Source: Phycisphaerales bacterium UBA5793 (GTDB lineage Bacteria > Planctomycetota > Phycisphaerae > Phycisphaerales > UBA5793). From it: a stretch of 64,000 bases of DNA. Where the stretch lies: positions 62,001-126,000 of the forward strand of contig DIDT01000051.1 in assembly GCA_002418285.1 (NCBI GenBank), read 5' to 3'. The notes beneath the pieces were generated by a model, which was given only the letters and a program-made list of their open reading frames with translations, did no database searches and was not told the DNA's origin. Positions 55,879-64,000 of the stretch are shown piece by piece. Every line of letters begins with the position of its first letter. The first letter of the stretch is position 1. Made by a program: the position numbers and the translations under genes.

Positions 55879-56682
55879 GTGTTACCCGTGCGATTCGCCA
55901 TCTGCTGCATCCCGCTTGTCCTCTCCGCGGGCTGTCGTCCGGAGTCTTCCGCGACTGACGCATCGACCATCACCGTCTTCGCCGCCGCCAGTACCACTGA
56001 CGTGATGCGCGATATCGGCACTCGCTATGAGAAAGAAACGGGGATTCACCTCGTGTTCAGCTTTGACTCTTCTTCGAATCTCGCCCGGCAGATCAGGGCG
56101 GGGTCGCCAGCGGACATCTTCCTCTCCGCCGACGAAGCCTGGATGGACGAGCTCGCAGCTGCGGGCCTGCTCGGGGCCAACTCCCGCTTTGACTTGCTCG
56201 CCAACGATCTCGTGATGGTCGCGCCTGTCTCGGCGTCCAGGTTCGAGGTTGAGTTCACGCCGCAGTTCGACTTCGCAGCCCGCCTGCCGCAGATCCGGCG
56301 CATCGCCGTGGGCGATACCGATCACGTTCCTGCCGGCCGCTATGCGAAGCAGGCTCTCGAATCGCTCGGCTGGTGGAAGGCGCTCCAACCTCGCCTCATC
56401 CCCGCCAAGGACGTCCGGGCCGCGCTGCGCCTCGTCGAGATGGGCGAGGCCGACGCCGGCATCGTCTACTCCACCGATGCGCGCGCCTCGGACAAGGTCA
56501 CCGTCATCACCCGGTTTCCCGAAGACTCGCACCAGCCGATTCGCTATCCCGTCGCGCTGTGCAGCGAATCCGATCTGGCCCGACAGTTCATCGACTTCCT
56601 GCGCACGCACGAGGCTGCGGCCGCCATCTTCGAGCAGGCCGGCTTCCACGTACTGAGCAGCACGAAGGACGGTGGGGGATGA
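55879..56682 (+). CDS. modA: Molybdate-binding lipoprotein ModA
   Basis: About 267 residues. Signal ends in LVLSAGC (lipobox), followed by ITVFAAASTTDVMRDIG and SFDSSSNLARQIRAGSPADI, the typical ModA ligand loops, and GEADAGIVYSTDA. The start is uncertain: GTG 55879 gives a short lipoprotein signal; TTG 55813 and GTG 55888 are alternatives. Stop and modB start overlap (ATGA). It binds molybdate or tungstate outside the membrane. Confidence 0.92.
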   Translation: MLPVRFAICCIPLVLSAGCRPESSATDASTITVFAAASTTDVMRDIGTRYEKETGIHLVFSFDSSSNLARQIRAGSPADIFLSADEAWMDELAAAGLLGANSRFDLLANDLVMVAPVSASRFEVEFTPQFDFAARLPQIRRIAVGDTDHVPAGRYAKQALESLGWWKALQPRLIPAKDVRAALRLVEMGEADAGIVYSTDARASDKVTVITRFPEDSHQPIRYPVALCSESDLARQFIDFLRTHEAAAAIFEQAGFHVLSSTKDGGG

Positions 56683-57368
56683 CGCCCGAGGAATGGTCAG
56701 CCCTGCTGCTGTCGTTGCGCGTGGCCCTGTGGAGCATGGCGATCATGCTTGTGCCCGGCATCGCCTGTGCCGCCTTGCTCGCGCGCAAGAAGTTTCCCGG
56801 CAAGGTGATCCTCGACGCCGCCATCCACCTGCCTCTCGTTCTGCCGCCAGTCGTAGTCGGCTACGTACTGCTCCTTTCGCTCGGCCGCCACGGCTGGCTC
56901 GGCGGCTGGCTGTACAACTCGCTGGGGGTCGAAGTTGCCTTCACCTGGAAAGCAGCCGCGATCGCCTCGGCGGTCATGGGCTTTCCGCTGCTGGTCCGCG
57001 CCGTGCGCCTCGCAATGGAACTCGTTGACCCGCGTCTCGAGCAGGCCGCTCGAACGCTCGGCGCCAGCCCCTGGCGCGTGTTTGCGACGATCACTTTGCC
57101 GCTGGCCTTGCCCGGTGTGCTGACCGGCATGGTCCTCGCCTTTGCCCGCAGCCTCGGCGAGTTCGGCGCGACGATCACCTTCGCCGGCAACATCGAAGGT
57201 GCAACCCGAACACTGCCCACCGCCATCTACACCTACACCCAGGTGCCCGGCGGCGATGGTCCCGCCATGCGCCTCATGGTCATCTCCATCGCCCTCTCCT
57301 TTGCCGCACTCATCGCCTCCGAACTCTGCTCGCGATGGCTCACGCGGCGGATCGGCGCTGCGTTGTGA
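56679..57368 (+). CDS. modB: Molybdate ABC transporter permease ModB
   Basis: A 229-residue permease with five to six membrane helices. The coupling loop to the ATPase is EQAARTLGASPWRVFATITLP (EAA motif with invariant Gly), followed by ALPGVLTGMVLAFARSLGEFGATITFAGN, diagnostic of ModB. The start overlaps the modA stop and its own stop overlaps the modC start. Confidence 0.95.
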   Translation: MTPEEWSALLLSLRVALWSMAIMLVPGIACAALLARKKFPGKVILDAAIHLPLVLPPVVVGYVLLLSLGRHGWLGGWLYNSLGVEVAFTWKAAAIASAVMGFPLLVRAVRLAMELVDPRLEQAARTLGASPWRVFATITLPLALPGVLTGMVLAFARSLGEFGATITFAGNIEGATRTLPTAIYTYTQVPGGDGPAMRLMVISIALSFAALIASELCSRWLTRRIGAAL

Positions 57369-58465
57369 TCAAGGCCGATGTCCACCTCGCGCGCGAAGGC
57401 TTCACAATGGATGTGCAGTTTCAGGCAGAAGGCTCCGTGCTCGGCGTGTTTGGCCCATCCGGCGCCGGCAAGACCACGCTCATCAATCTCATCGCCGGTC
57501 TCGAAAAGCCCCACCGAGGCTCGATGGCGCTGGACCAGCAAACCCTCTTCGACGCGGCGCAACAGATCGACGTACGGACGCATCAGCGCCGAATCGGTGT
57601 GGTGTTCCAGGAGCACCGCCTGTTCCCGCACTACTCCGTCACCGGCAATCTGCTCTACGGAGCGCGGCGTGAGAACGGTGACCTTGACCGCGTCGTGACA
57701 CTGCTCGAACTCTCCCCGCTGCTTGATCGCCGCATCAACCAACTCTCCGGCGGTGAACGCCAGCGCATCGCGCTTGGCCGCGCATTGCTGAGTAGGCCGC
57801 AACTGCTCCTGCTCGATGAACCGCTCGCATCGCTCGACCTCCGCCTGCGCCGGCAGATCATCCCGTATCTGCGCCGCGTGCGCGACGAACTCAGGGTGCC
57901 CATCGTCTACGTGAGCCACGACCTGACCGAGATTCTTCAACTGACCGATCAACTGCTTGTGCTCGAACGCGGTAAATCGGTCGGCTGCGGCCGGTATGGC
58001 GAGATCGTCCACACGGACGCCGTTCTCTCGGTCGTGCACGATCGCGGCATGAACAACGTTCTCGTAGCGCGCGTGCTCGAGCACAAGGCCGAAGATGGCG
58101 TGTCCGTGCTCGAGATCGGCCCGCGCGAGCAGGGGGAGCCGACCGGTCGCCTCTTCGCTCCGCTTTGCGCCGCCGAGGTGGGCGCGACGGTTTCGATCTC
58201 CATCCGGCCGTGGGATATTGCCCTGGCGGCTGCGCCGGTTTCGGGCGTGTCGATCCTCAACCAGGTGCGCGGCACGGTGCTGCGCTGCACCGGCCACGAA
58301 CGTCGCATGCTCGTCGATGTTAACATCGGCGCCCCGCTCATCGTCGAGATCAGCCGCCGCAGCGCGACCACGCTGCATATCGAACCGGGCACGCCAATCG
58401 TCTGCCTGATCAAGAGTCATTCGGTGCAGTTTGTGGGGGCGCTGGGGCCCGGCTCTCCACAATAG
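57365..58465 (+). CDS. modC: Molybdate ABC transporter ATPase ModC
   Basis: A 366-residue ATPase. GTG at 57365 overlaps the modB TGA (GTGA). Walker A FGPSGAGKTTLIN, Q-loop VFQEHRLFPHYSV, signature LSGGERQRIALGRALLSRPQ, Walker B LLLLDEPLASLD, H-loop VSHD. C-terminal Mop/TOBE domain (about 290-360) senses cytoplasmic molybdate. The last 56 bases overlap the convergent gene at 58410. Confidence 0.95.
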   Translation: MIKADVHLAREGFTMDVQFQAEGSVLGVFGPSGAGKTTLINLIAGLEKPHRGSMALDQQTLFDAAQQIDVRTHQRRIGVVFQEHRLFPHYSVTGNLLYGARRENGDLDRVVTLLELSPLLDRRINQLSGGERQRIALGRALLSRPQLLLLDEPLASLDLRLRRQIIPYLRRVRDELRVPIVYVSHDLTEILQLTDQLLVLERGKSVGCGRYGEIVHTDAVLSVVHDRGMNNVLVARVLEHKAEDGVSVLEIGPREQGEPTGRLFAPLCAAEVGATVSISIRPWDIALAAAPVSGVSILNQVRGTVLRCTGHERRMLVDVNIGAPLIVEISRRSATTLHIEPGTPIVCLIKSHSVQFVGALGPGSPQ

Positions 58466-58895
58466 AATTTCGTTGCGCAAGCAAGGCGCCACACTCCGGA
58501 CAGACCGGTTCGGGACTGCTGTGACCCTTCAGGTCGTACGAGCAATCCGGGCATAATCCCCGCGACAGGCGCCGTCGCCTGATCTGCATCTGTCGTTGCC
58601 TCCAGACGTAGCCCGTCGCCAGCAGATACGGCGCGTTGATCCAGAAGAACTGGCCAACGACATAATCCCAACCCAGTTCCGAGATGATCTCCCGACCAAA
58701 TCCGGGTTCCTGCAGTTGTCCCCATTCGCCGATGTTGGTCCAGATGATCAGCGGTAATGGAATGAGGTAGAGCCACCACCGCACGCGGGAGAGCGCGACA
58801 AACAGACCGACGTAATTCATGCTGCCGATCGCCGTGCCAGGGACCGTGGGCATCTTGTCGACGATTTCGGCCAGGAAAAGTGGTTGCACCATCAT
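58410..58895 (-). CDS. Small membrane protein with C-terminal zinc ribbon
   Basis: A 161-residue protein: two to three membrane segments (VRWWLYLIPLPLIIW; VVGQFFWINAPYLLATGYVW) and then, after a basic stretch, the zinc ribbon CPDCSYDLKG ... CPECG near residues 120-145, the same motif as in the HEAT proteins at 18481 and 20428. Adjacent ATGs at 58895 and 58892 are possible starts. Function unknown. It overlaps the 3' end of modC on the opposite strand by 56 bases. Confidence 0.7.
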   Translation of the reverse strand: MMVQPLFLAEIVDKMPTVPGTAIGSMNYVGLFVALSRVRWWLYLIPLPLIIWTNIGEWGQLQEPGFGREIISELGWDYVVGQFFWINAPYLLATGYVWRQRQMQIRRRRLSRGLCPDCSYDLKGHSSPEPVCPECGALLAQRNSIVESRAPAPPQTAPNDS

Positions 58896-58973
58896 CTCAG
58901 ACCCGTCCGGCGGGCGAGCCGGGAGACCTATGGTTCGCGTGAATCGAGCCTCTGGACATCGAAGGGCGGCACC

Positions 58974-59789
58974 ATGCTCAAGCATATTCTCACTTCAATG
59001 CTCCTCTTCGGCCTCCTCCTGGGAGTGTCGTGTGGCAAGTCCGGGTCAGGCGAGTCGGACGCCAGCAACGCAACACCTGCAACTCCAACTCCCTCTTCTC
59101 CGCAAGTCAATCCCTCGGTGGTCCCGCAGTCTCCGGCGATTCCCCAGTGGTTGCAACCCGCCGTGAATGCATCGTTTGATGACCCACGTTTCGATCAGAA
59201 AATCGATGCCGTGCTCCAGGTGCCCGATCACGCCGCGCAGATCGCCGCATTGGCGGCGACGGCTGATGAGGAAACGTGCATGGGCTTGATCTTCGTCGTG
59301 GCCCAATTGGCGCACATGACGCAGGAGCCAAAATACCTGAGCGTCGCTTCCACAATCTCAAGCCGTCTGCAGACCCTTGGGGCTGCCGATACACAGCGCG
59401 CACTTGTGCCCATGGCGTATCCGCCCGAAGTCGTCGGACCCCAGATGCTCGATACGCTCAATGACGATTCGATCACGGCTCTGGACCTGTGCGGCGTCGT
59501 GAACTGGCTGAACGAGTGGAGCAATCGAGATCCCGCTTCCGTGGACGGGTTAATCGATGCATCTGTTGCCCGACTCAAAGCCCTTTCAGCCAAGGCCATG
59601 GAGCATGCCGATCGGGATCACGGCGCGCTGGCGCTGCTCATCACGCGCACGCTGCGCGAAACAGGCAACCTGTCAAGAGATGACAGCCTTGACCTGCTCG
59701 ACCGCTGGAACGCGCAATTCAGCCACATCGGCGGCCTGCAGACGATGTATGCGCGCATTCGCGAGGTCTGTGAGCAGCCGGACGTGTAG
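58974..59789 (+). CDS. Hypothetical lipoprotein, helical
   Basis: A 271-residue protein. Signal with lipobox LLLGVSC, a Ser/Thr/Pro/Ala-rich linker (about 20-60), then a predominantly helical domain containing FDQKIDAVLQVPDHAAQIAA and RDHGALALLITRTLRETGNL. The spacing of hydrophobic residues suggests helical repeats. No family was recognised. Convergent with the propeller gene at 59802. Confidence 0.65.
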   Translation: MLKHILTSMLLFGLLLGVSCGKSGSGESDASNATPATPTPSSPQVNPSVVPQSPAIPQWLQPAVNASFDDPRFDQKIDAVLQVPDHAAQIAALAATADEETCMGLIFVVAQLAHMTQEPKYLSVASTISSRLQTLGAADTQRALVPMAYPPEVVGPQMLDTLNDDSITALDLCGVVNWLNEWSNRDPASVDGLIDASVARLKALSAKAMEHADRDHGALALLITRTLRETGNLSRDDSLDLLDRWNAQFSHIGGLQTMYARIREVCEQPDV

Positions 59790-59801
59790 CACGGGCGCGA
59801 C

Positions 59802-61331
59802 TCACTCCACCTTGTGCAATCGCCCGATGCGCTGGCGCCTGAATTCGCAGAAGTAGATGTCGCCCGTCGTTGGATCGACGGAAATCCCCGCTGCGTCGGC
59901 AAAGGTTCGACCCGGAAACGCATTGAGATTCGGGAGGCGCACGCAGTGCTGCCAGTCGGCCGTGATGAAACCCAGCGACGTGTCCGCTTCGATGCCTGCC
60001 GACTGGGTGAACCACAGTCGACCCTCCAGATCATAAGCGATCGAGTGCACCTCCTGGTTTCGCAGATCCGCGCCCGGCACGACCCATTCCCTGATGCACG
60101 GATTGCGCCCCTCGCCATCGAGCGACCGGCACGCGGGATCGAGCGCCCGGCTGCCGATGAAGCGATCAATCGTGCTGTCGAAGAACTCACAGAAGATGAC
60201 GTCGCCATTGGGCGCTTTGACGATCTCCCACGGCCCGGAACCCACGATCCACACAGGGTCGCCCAGCCCGATTGGCTCCGGGAGCGGGTATTCAATGACC
60301 CTTCCACTCTCAGGGTGCAGCACGCCGATGCGGTTGCCCCAATACGCCGTGTACCAGACCAGTCCCCGATCGTCTATGACCATGTGCGCCGGGAACTTTG
60401 AACCCTCCGGCAGGCGATAGACGCGGTAGCAATCACCGGTCGGTTCACCTTCTTCGCAGATCTGGTGGAGCAGCGAAGTGCTGAAGTCGAAGTGGTTGTC
60501 GAACGGAAGGCGCTCGGGGTCAAAGCTCGCGAGGATCGGCCCCGTTTCCAATCCGCCCTGAGCGACCCACATGCGGCCGCGCCGCGCATCCCATGCCAGA
60601 CCGATGATCTCGTTCCAGTCGCCGGGCATGTTGTACACGCGCCACTCGCTGCCGGGCTCGGCCTGCGGGTCATAGCACACCACGCGGCTGTGGTTGGCGT
60701 ATGCACCGAAGTAGAGCGATCCACCGCCTTGCGTGAACCAGATGCGCCCCTCGGGATCGACGAGCACATCCTCGCCGAGTACGCTCGTTTGCGTGCGATG
60801 GTCACTAAAGAGTGTCGTTGCAAACGGACCCGGACTCGGCGGTTTGGGAATCGCCAGGCCCGTCACGACTCCGGCCACAGGATCGAGATGCTGAAACTCG
60901 AGATGGAATTCCTGATTGACCCAAACCTGTCCCTCGCCGTCGGCCTCGATGGACAGCGGCATGCCGTTCGTGCCCGGCGTCGGAGGAATGTCGAACCAGT
61001 CGTAGAAGAAGACATCAATACGCGCCGGTTGGCTCTGGCCCTCGACGGTGCGCACTCGGATGGCCCCGCTGCGCGCAAACTCATCGATCGTCAGGACGAT
61101 TTTCGTGTCCTCCCAGGAAACGACAGCATCAGAAGTGGAGGGGATTGTGAACTGCTCCCCGCCAGCGCGTGCGACAATCGCTGATCCCGGTCCGGGCGAG
61201 CCAAACCCCGTGCCCGGAATGGTGAGGGTGGTCTGCTGGATCGTGGCGAGAATGGGTGAATCGATGTGCGGGCCGGCGCAGACGCCCGCCAGGGCCGCGC
61301 TGGCGGCGATCAGGGGTGCGATGATCATCAT
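59802..61331 (-). CDS. Secreted beta-propeller protein (NHL/virginiamycin B lyase-like)
   Basis: A 509-residue protein with a signal peptide (IAPLIAASAALAGVCA). Residues about 25-110 form an IPT/TIG-like sandwich (LTIPGTGFGSPGPGSAIVAR). The rest repeats blades such as DPEGRIWFTQGG, DDRGLVWYTAYWGNRIGVL, YDLEGRLWFTQSAG and DPTTGDIYFCEFRRQRIGRL, typical of Vgb/NHL-type propellers. Possibly a binding or lyase protein; streptogramin lyase catalytic residues were not confirmed. ATG 61331 is preferred to a TTG two codons upstream. Confidence 0.8.
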   Translation of the reverse strand: MMIIAPLIAASAALAGVCAGPHIDSPILATIQQTTLTIPGTGFGSPGPGSAIVARAGGEQFTIPSTSDAVVSWEDTKIVLTIDEFARSGAIRVRTVEGQSQPARIDVFFYDWFDIPPTPGTNGMPLSIEADGEGQVWVNQEFHLEFQHLDPVAGVVTGLAIPKPPSPGPFATTLFSDHRTQTSVLGEDVLVDPEGRIWFTQGGGSLYFGAYANHSRVVCYDPQAEPGSEWRVYNMPGDWNEIIGLAWDARRGRMWVAQGGLETGPILASFDPERLPFDNHFDFSTSLLHQICEEGEPTGDCYRVYRLPEGSKFPAHMVIDDRGLVWYTAYWGNRIGVLHPESGRVIEYPLPEPIGLGDPVWIVGSGPWEIVKAPNGDVIFCEFFDSTIDRFIGSRALDPACRSLDGEGRNPCIREWVVPGADLRNQEVHSIAYDLEGRLWFTQSAGIEADTSLGFITADWQHCVRLPNLNAFPGRTFADAAGISVDPTTGDIYFCEFRRQRIGRLHKVE

Positions 61332-61386
61332 ACTCAATTATGCGGCCTGTCCGAGGGGATGCAAATACTGATCGCCGATTTGAGGC

Positions 61387-61770
61387 TCACTCCGGCCCGA
61401 GCGACTGATAGAGCATCAGCGAGTTGCCATCCGGATCATAAAACGTCGCCAGCCGCACCATGCCGGGGTACTCGCGCGTCGGGCCGTCGAAGCGAACGTC
61501 TTTGGATTCGAGCGTGGCACGAGCCTTGTCGATGTCCTTGACGCCCCAGGTTGGCGTCGGTCCACCGGGCGTGACTTTGTCGACCTGCGAAAGGCCGAGA
61601 TTGACGCGCCCACCCTCGACAGGCGTCTGCAACTCGCACCAGCCTATTTCATCGACGGTGTAGAGGTGTTTGAAGCCCAGCACGTTGGTGTACCACTCAA
61701 TCGACTTCTTGAGATCGCTCACGCTGCTGGCGATGGTCAGGCCGCCGTTGTATTCGATGGGTGAGGACAT
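61387..61770 (-). CDS. VOC-superfamily (glyoxalase-like) protein
   Basis: A 127-residue protein of two beta-alpha-beta-beta-beta halves: SDLKKSIEWYTNVLGFKHLY in the first and VKDIDKARATLESKDVRF, FYDPDGNSLMLYQS in the second. Family members include glyoxalases, dioxygenases and resistance proteins. It is divergent from the regulator gene at 61977, with a palindrome between them, so it is a likely target. Substrate unknown. Confidence 0.88.
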   Translation of the reverse strand: MSSPIEYNGGLTIASSVSDLKKSIEWYTNVLGFKHLYTVDEIGWCELQTPVEGGRVNLGLSQVDKVTPGGPTPTWGVKDIDKARATLESKDVRFDGPTREYPGMVRLATFYDPDGNSLMLYQSLGPE

Positions 61771-61818
61771 GGAGGTTCTCCTTTTTGGTCATGGTGTCGA
61801 CGGTTCGTTGATTCGCAG

Positions 61819-61835
61819 AGTATAGTTACTATACT
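61819..61835. promoter_or_regulatory. Palindromic operator candidate between the VOC gene and the regulator
   Basis: AGTATAG-TTA-CTATACT, a perfect 7-bp inverted repeat with a 3-base spacer, lies 48 bases before the VOC start and 141 bases before the regulator start. It is AT-rich in a GC-rich setting. Confidence 0.6.
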
Positions 61836-61976
61836 TTATGTGTCAAACCCGGGGCGGTTGCAATGCACGGACGACCAGATTCAGCCCGACCCCGAATGCA
61901 TCGCAGGACGGTGCTGCAACTGCTGGCCGGCCTTTTCGCAGGCCCGGCTCCGTTCTTTTCACGGAAGATCGCCGCG

Positions 61977-62513
61977 ATGGACCGCCTCGACCGACTGATG
62001 GCCCTGTTTCGACGCCGCTGGGCGTGCCCCGTCATGGCGGAGCTGCACCGTGCTCAGGGCACGAAGTTCATCTCGCTCGTTCACACGCTTGGCGCCAACG
62101 CCGGCTCGGTGCGACAGACCCTCGACGAACTCATCGACCTCGGCTGGATTCGAAGCAACCCCGGCTACGGTCATCCATTGCGACCCGAGTACATCCTCAC
62201 CCGGCGCGGAGAGAGACTTGCTCCGACCTGTGCGCGCCTCGATCAGGCGGTGCGGCAAACAGACTCACATGAGATTGCATTGCGCAAATGGTCCATGCCC
62301 GCGCTCTACGTCGTTGGTGATGGACCGACGCGCTTCACCGACGTCACCGACGCACTGACTCCGGCCACCGACCGCGCCGTGTCAATCGCGCTCAAGGACC
62401 TGTCGAGTGCCCGGATGATCGAGCGCGCCCTCTTGACCGGCCCGCCGCCCGGCAGCGTCTACGGCGCAACCGCCATCGGCGGGCGCTTCCTGCCTTTGCT
62501 GGATCAGATCTGA
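61977..62513 (+). CDS. Transcription regulator with two HxlR/MarR-like winged helices
   Basis: A 178-residue protein. The first winged helix (about residues 5-80) has RRWACPVMAELHRAQGTKFI, AGSVRQTLDELIDLGWIRSN and a wing ending YILTRRGERL. A second related unit (about 95-175) has LRKWSMPALYVVGDGPTRFT and VSIALKDLSSARMIERALL. Tandem HxlR-like domains in one chain would act like a dimer. ATG 61977 is chosen as it precedes the first HTH; upstream ATGs add unlikely sequence. It probably controls the divergent VOC gene. Confidence 0.7.
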   Translation: MDRLDRLMALFRRRWACPVMAELHRAQGTKFISLVHTLGANAGSVRQTLDELIDLGWIRSNPGYGHPLRPEYILTRRGERLAPTCARLDQAVRQTDSHEIALRKWSMPALYVVGDGPTRFTDVTDALTPATDRAVSIALKDLSSARMIERALLTGPPPGSVYGATAIGGRFLPLLDQI

Positions 62514-62522
62514 GGTCGTTGA

Positions 62523-64000
62523 CTACCTAGCCGCGCCCAGCAGTGCTCTTGCGTTGTGCTCGTAGAATGTCGGCGGTTCGTACGTCCACAGCTTGCTGAG
62601 CCGCTGCTCCTCCAGCGCCAGCATCTTTCGCAGATACCTGCCGACCACCGGCGCTGAAAGGCGCGACTTCCAGCCGAACTCCTTCTTGATCTCATCAAGG
62701 ATGTGGCTGATCCGCGTTGCCAGCGTTGCGTTGGCATGCTTGAAGTGATCCCGGGCGGCCCACAGCGCGCCGGCGTACGTCACCGCCAGGTCCCGAGCTT
62801 CCCACGCGAAGCGCGAACGGATGCGAGGGTCTGGATGGTGCTTGTAGCGCTTCCATCCGTTGAGCACGGTCCGCGCGATGCGCACCACGCTTGGTCCGTT
62901 GACTTCGAAGTCACGATGGAACGCGCGGAGGATGAGTTTCCCTTCCTCGCCGCGTGGAATATGCGGGTGTTGGAAATTGAACATCAACTGCCCGTGAATA
63001 TCTGATTCGACATACTCATCGGGTGGGAGCATCGTGCCCGCCTTCTGATGCTCGGCGTAGAGCGGCGTCCCCGGGATCGGCGTGTAGAGCATGAACTGGT
63101 GAAACTCGGTATCGTGCTCCACCGCGTAGTCGATCGCCTCGTCGATGTTGTCCAGCGTGTGATTCTCCATCCCGATGATGCTCGAGCCGAGTACGCGGAT
63201 GCCGTGCGACTGCAGCGTGCGAACCAGCGTGCGAGTGTCCGCGTCGCGCAGCTTGGTGTAGGCGGCGTCCTTGCCTTCGAGTCCCATCCAGATCCAGGAG
63301 ATGCCCAACCGAACGATCTGCTCGATCGTGTAAGCCCGCAGCACGTTGGCCGAGCCGAAGATATACAGCGACCACGCCTTGCCGTGCTCTTCCATGAGTT
63401 CGAGCAGGCGCAGCGCCCGCTTGCGATGCAGGAGGAAGTTCTCGTCCATCACGAAGAACGAGCGCACCTTCATGTCCTTCTCAAGGCCGCACATGACCTC
63501 GAAGAGTTCCTCGCCAGTTTCGTAGAAGTGAATGCAGGCCCCTTTGCCGCCGAACATCGCCGACGTGGCGCAGAAGTTGCATCCCATGGGGCAGCCGACG
63601 GAAGGCAGCAGAACCGCCGCCACGTCGCCGGGCTTCTCGCGCATGGTGACGCCCATGGTCCGCGAACCGATGCCCGACGAGATGCGCGGGTGCTTGATCG
63701 GCTGGGTGGGGTCTTCGCCAAGGTATCGGCGCATCCACTCCACTCCCTCGCCGCGCACGATGTGGTCGGCGTCGACAAGCCGATCGAGGTCAGGGTAGTT
63801 CGCCACGTGCCCGCCGATGAGCAGCTTCGCCTCGGGCTGGTGCTGGCGGATGATTTCGCACATGTACCGCACCTTGGCGAGGTTGGGAATGATCGCGCCG
63901 AGACCGATGATGTCGTACTTGACGGTGCGCAGTTCTTCAACCAGACGATCGAGTGTCGGGAAGTCAAGCAGCGTGCACGGAGCGCTGATGTTGTTCTGGA
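62523..64000 (-). CDS. B12-binding radical SAM protein, N-terminus beyond the window
   Basis: The frame stays open to the window edge and the 5' end lies outside. The upstream part reads KYDIIGLGAIIPNLAKVRY, LLIGGHVANYPD and VRGEGVEW, a cobalamin-binding Rossmann domain. It continues into the radical SAM core with SVGCPMGCNFCATS (C-x3-C-x2-C), FVMDENFLLHRKRAL and GLEGKDAAYTKLRD. A C-terminal part of about 150 residues has HRDFEVNGPSVVRIARTVLN. Such enzymes often methylate unactivated carbons. The substrate cannot be told; the presence of hpnH in the window makes a lipid possible but not shown. Confidence 0.88.
   Translation of the reverse strand, partial: QNNISAPCTLLDFPTLDRLVEELRTVKYDIIGLGAIIPNLAKVRYMCEIIRQHQPEAKLLIGGHVANYPDLDRLVDADHIVRGEGVEWMRRYLGEDPTQPIKHPRISSGIGSRTMGVTMREKPGDVAAVLLPSVGCPMGCNFCATSAMFGGKGACIHFYETGEELFEVMCGLEKDMKVRSFFVMDENFLLHRKRALRLLELMEEHGKAWSLYIFGSANVLRAYTIEQIVRLGISWIWMGLEGKDAAYTKLRDADTRTLVRTLQSHGIRVLGSSIIGMENHTLDNIDEAIDYAVEHDTEFHQFMLYTPIPGTPLYAEHQKAGTMLPPDEYVESDIHGQLMFNFQHPHIPRGEEGKLILRAFHRDFEVNGPSVVRIARTVLNGWKRYKHHPDPRIRSRFAWEARDLAVTYAGALWAARDHFKHANATLATRISHILDEIKKEFGWKSRLSAPVVGRYLRKMLALEEQRLSKLWTYEPPTFYEHNARALLGAAR

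Overview
The window is GC-rich bacterial chromosome, most likely from a planctomycete of the class Phycisphaerae. The reasons are a 23S-5S rRNA pair with no 16S gene beside it, a very short 5S rRNA, two proteins with the planctomycete H-x9-DG signature, repeated zinc ribbons of the form CPxCxYDLxG, the futalosine-pathway gene mqnD, hpnH, and several secreted proteins sharing one C-terminal beta-rich domain. This placement is inference from gene content. No transposase, phage gene, CRISPR array or other mobile element was found.

Layout. 1-8.4 kb: a cut-off DEAD-box helicase, a haemolysin III/PAQR membrane protein, a small membrane protein, a promoter followed by a highly structured non-coding stretch, then a three-gene type IV pilus-like operon that opens with a PilM-PilN fusion. 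8.4-12 kb: promoter, boxA, 23S rRNA, 5S rRNA and terminator. 12-18.5 kb: small membrane proteins, a secreted beta-helix protein, rimO and panC. 18.2-22.1 kb: a tandem duplication that left two HEAT-repeat membrane proteins with a panC 3' remnant between them. 22.2-25.9 kb: an ACT-domain protein, mqnD, an unknown gene, and an ECF sigma factor translationally coupled to an anti-sigma-like membrane protein.

26-36 kb: hpnH, then a carbohydrate block: TIM-barrel isomerase/epimerase, NagB-deacetylase fusion, two Gfo/Idh/MocA oxidoreductases (one with a Tat signal), a DUF1080 lipoprotein, a nucleoside/sugar-type MFS permease and an FGE/SUMF1-like protein. This set resembles 3-keto-glycoside utilisation loci. 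36-46.3 kb: tRNA-Tyr, a secreted DUF4185-like protein, a pseudopilin-like protein, Sua5/TsaC, three tandem secreted proteins with a common C-terminal cassette, and a secreted HELVH peptidase. 46.3-49.7 kb: phosphofructokinase and a P1B-4-type metal ATPase.

49.8-55.8 kb: the minus-strand arginine operon argG-argE-argB(NAGS/K fusion)-argC-argH, in the order known from Xanthomonas, where arginine is made through acetylcitrulline. 55.9-58.5 kb: modABC molybdate transporter with overlapping genes. 58.4-64 kb: zinc-ribbon membrane protein, lipoprotein, secreted beta-propeller, a VOC-fold protein divergent from a winged-helix regulator with a palindrome between them, and a B12-binding radical SAM enzyme cut by the window end. 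All coordinates and alignments were read by hand; no database search was run.
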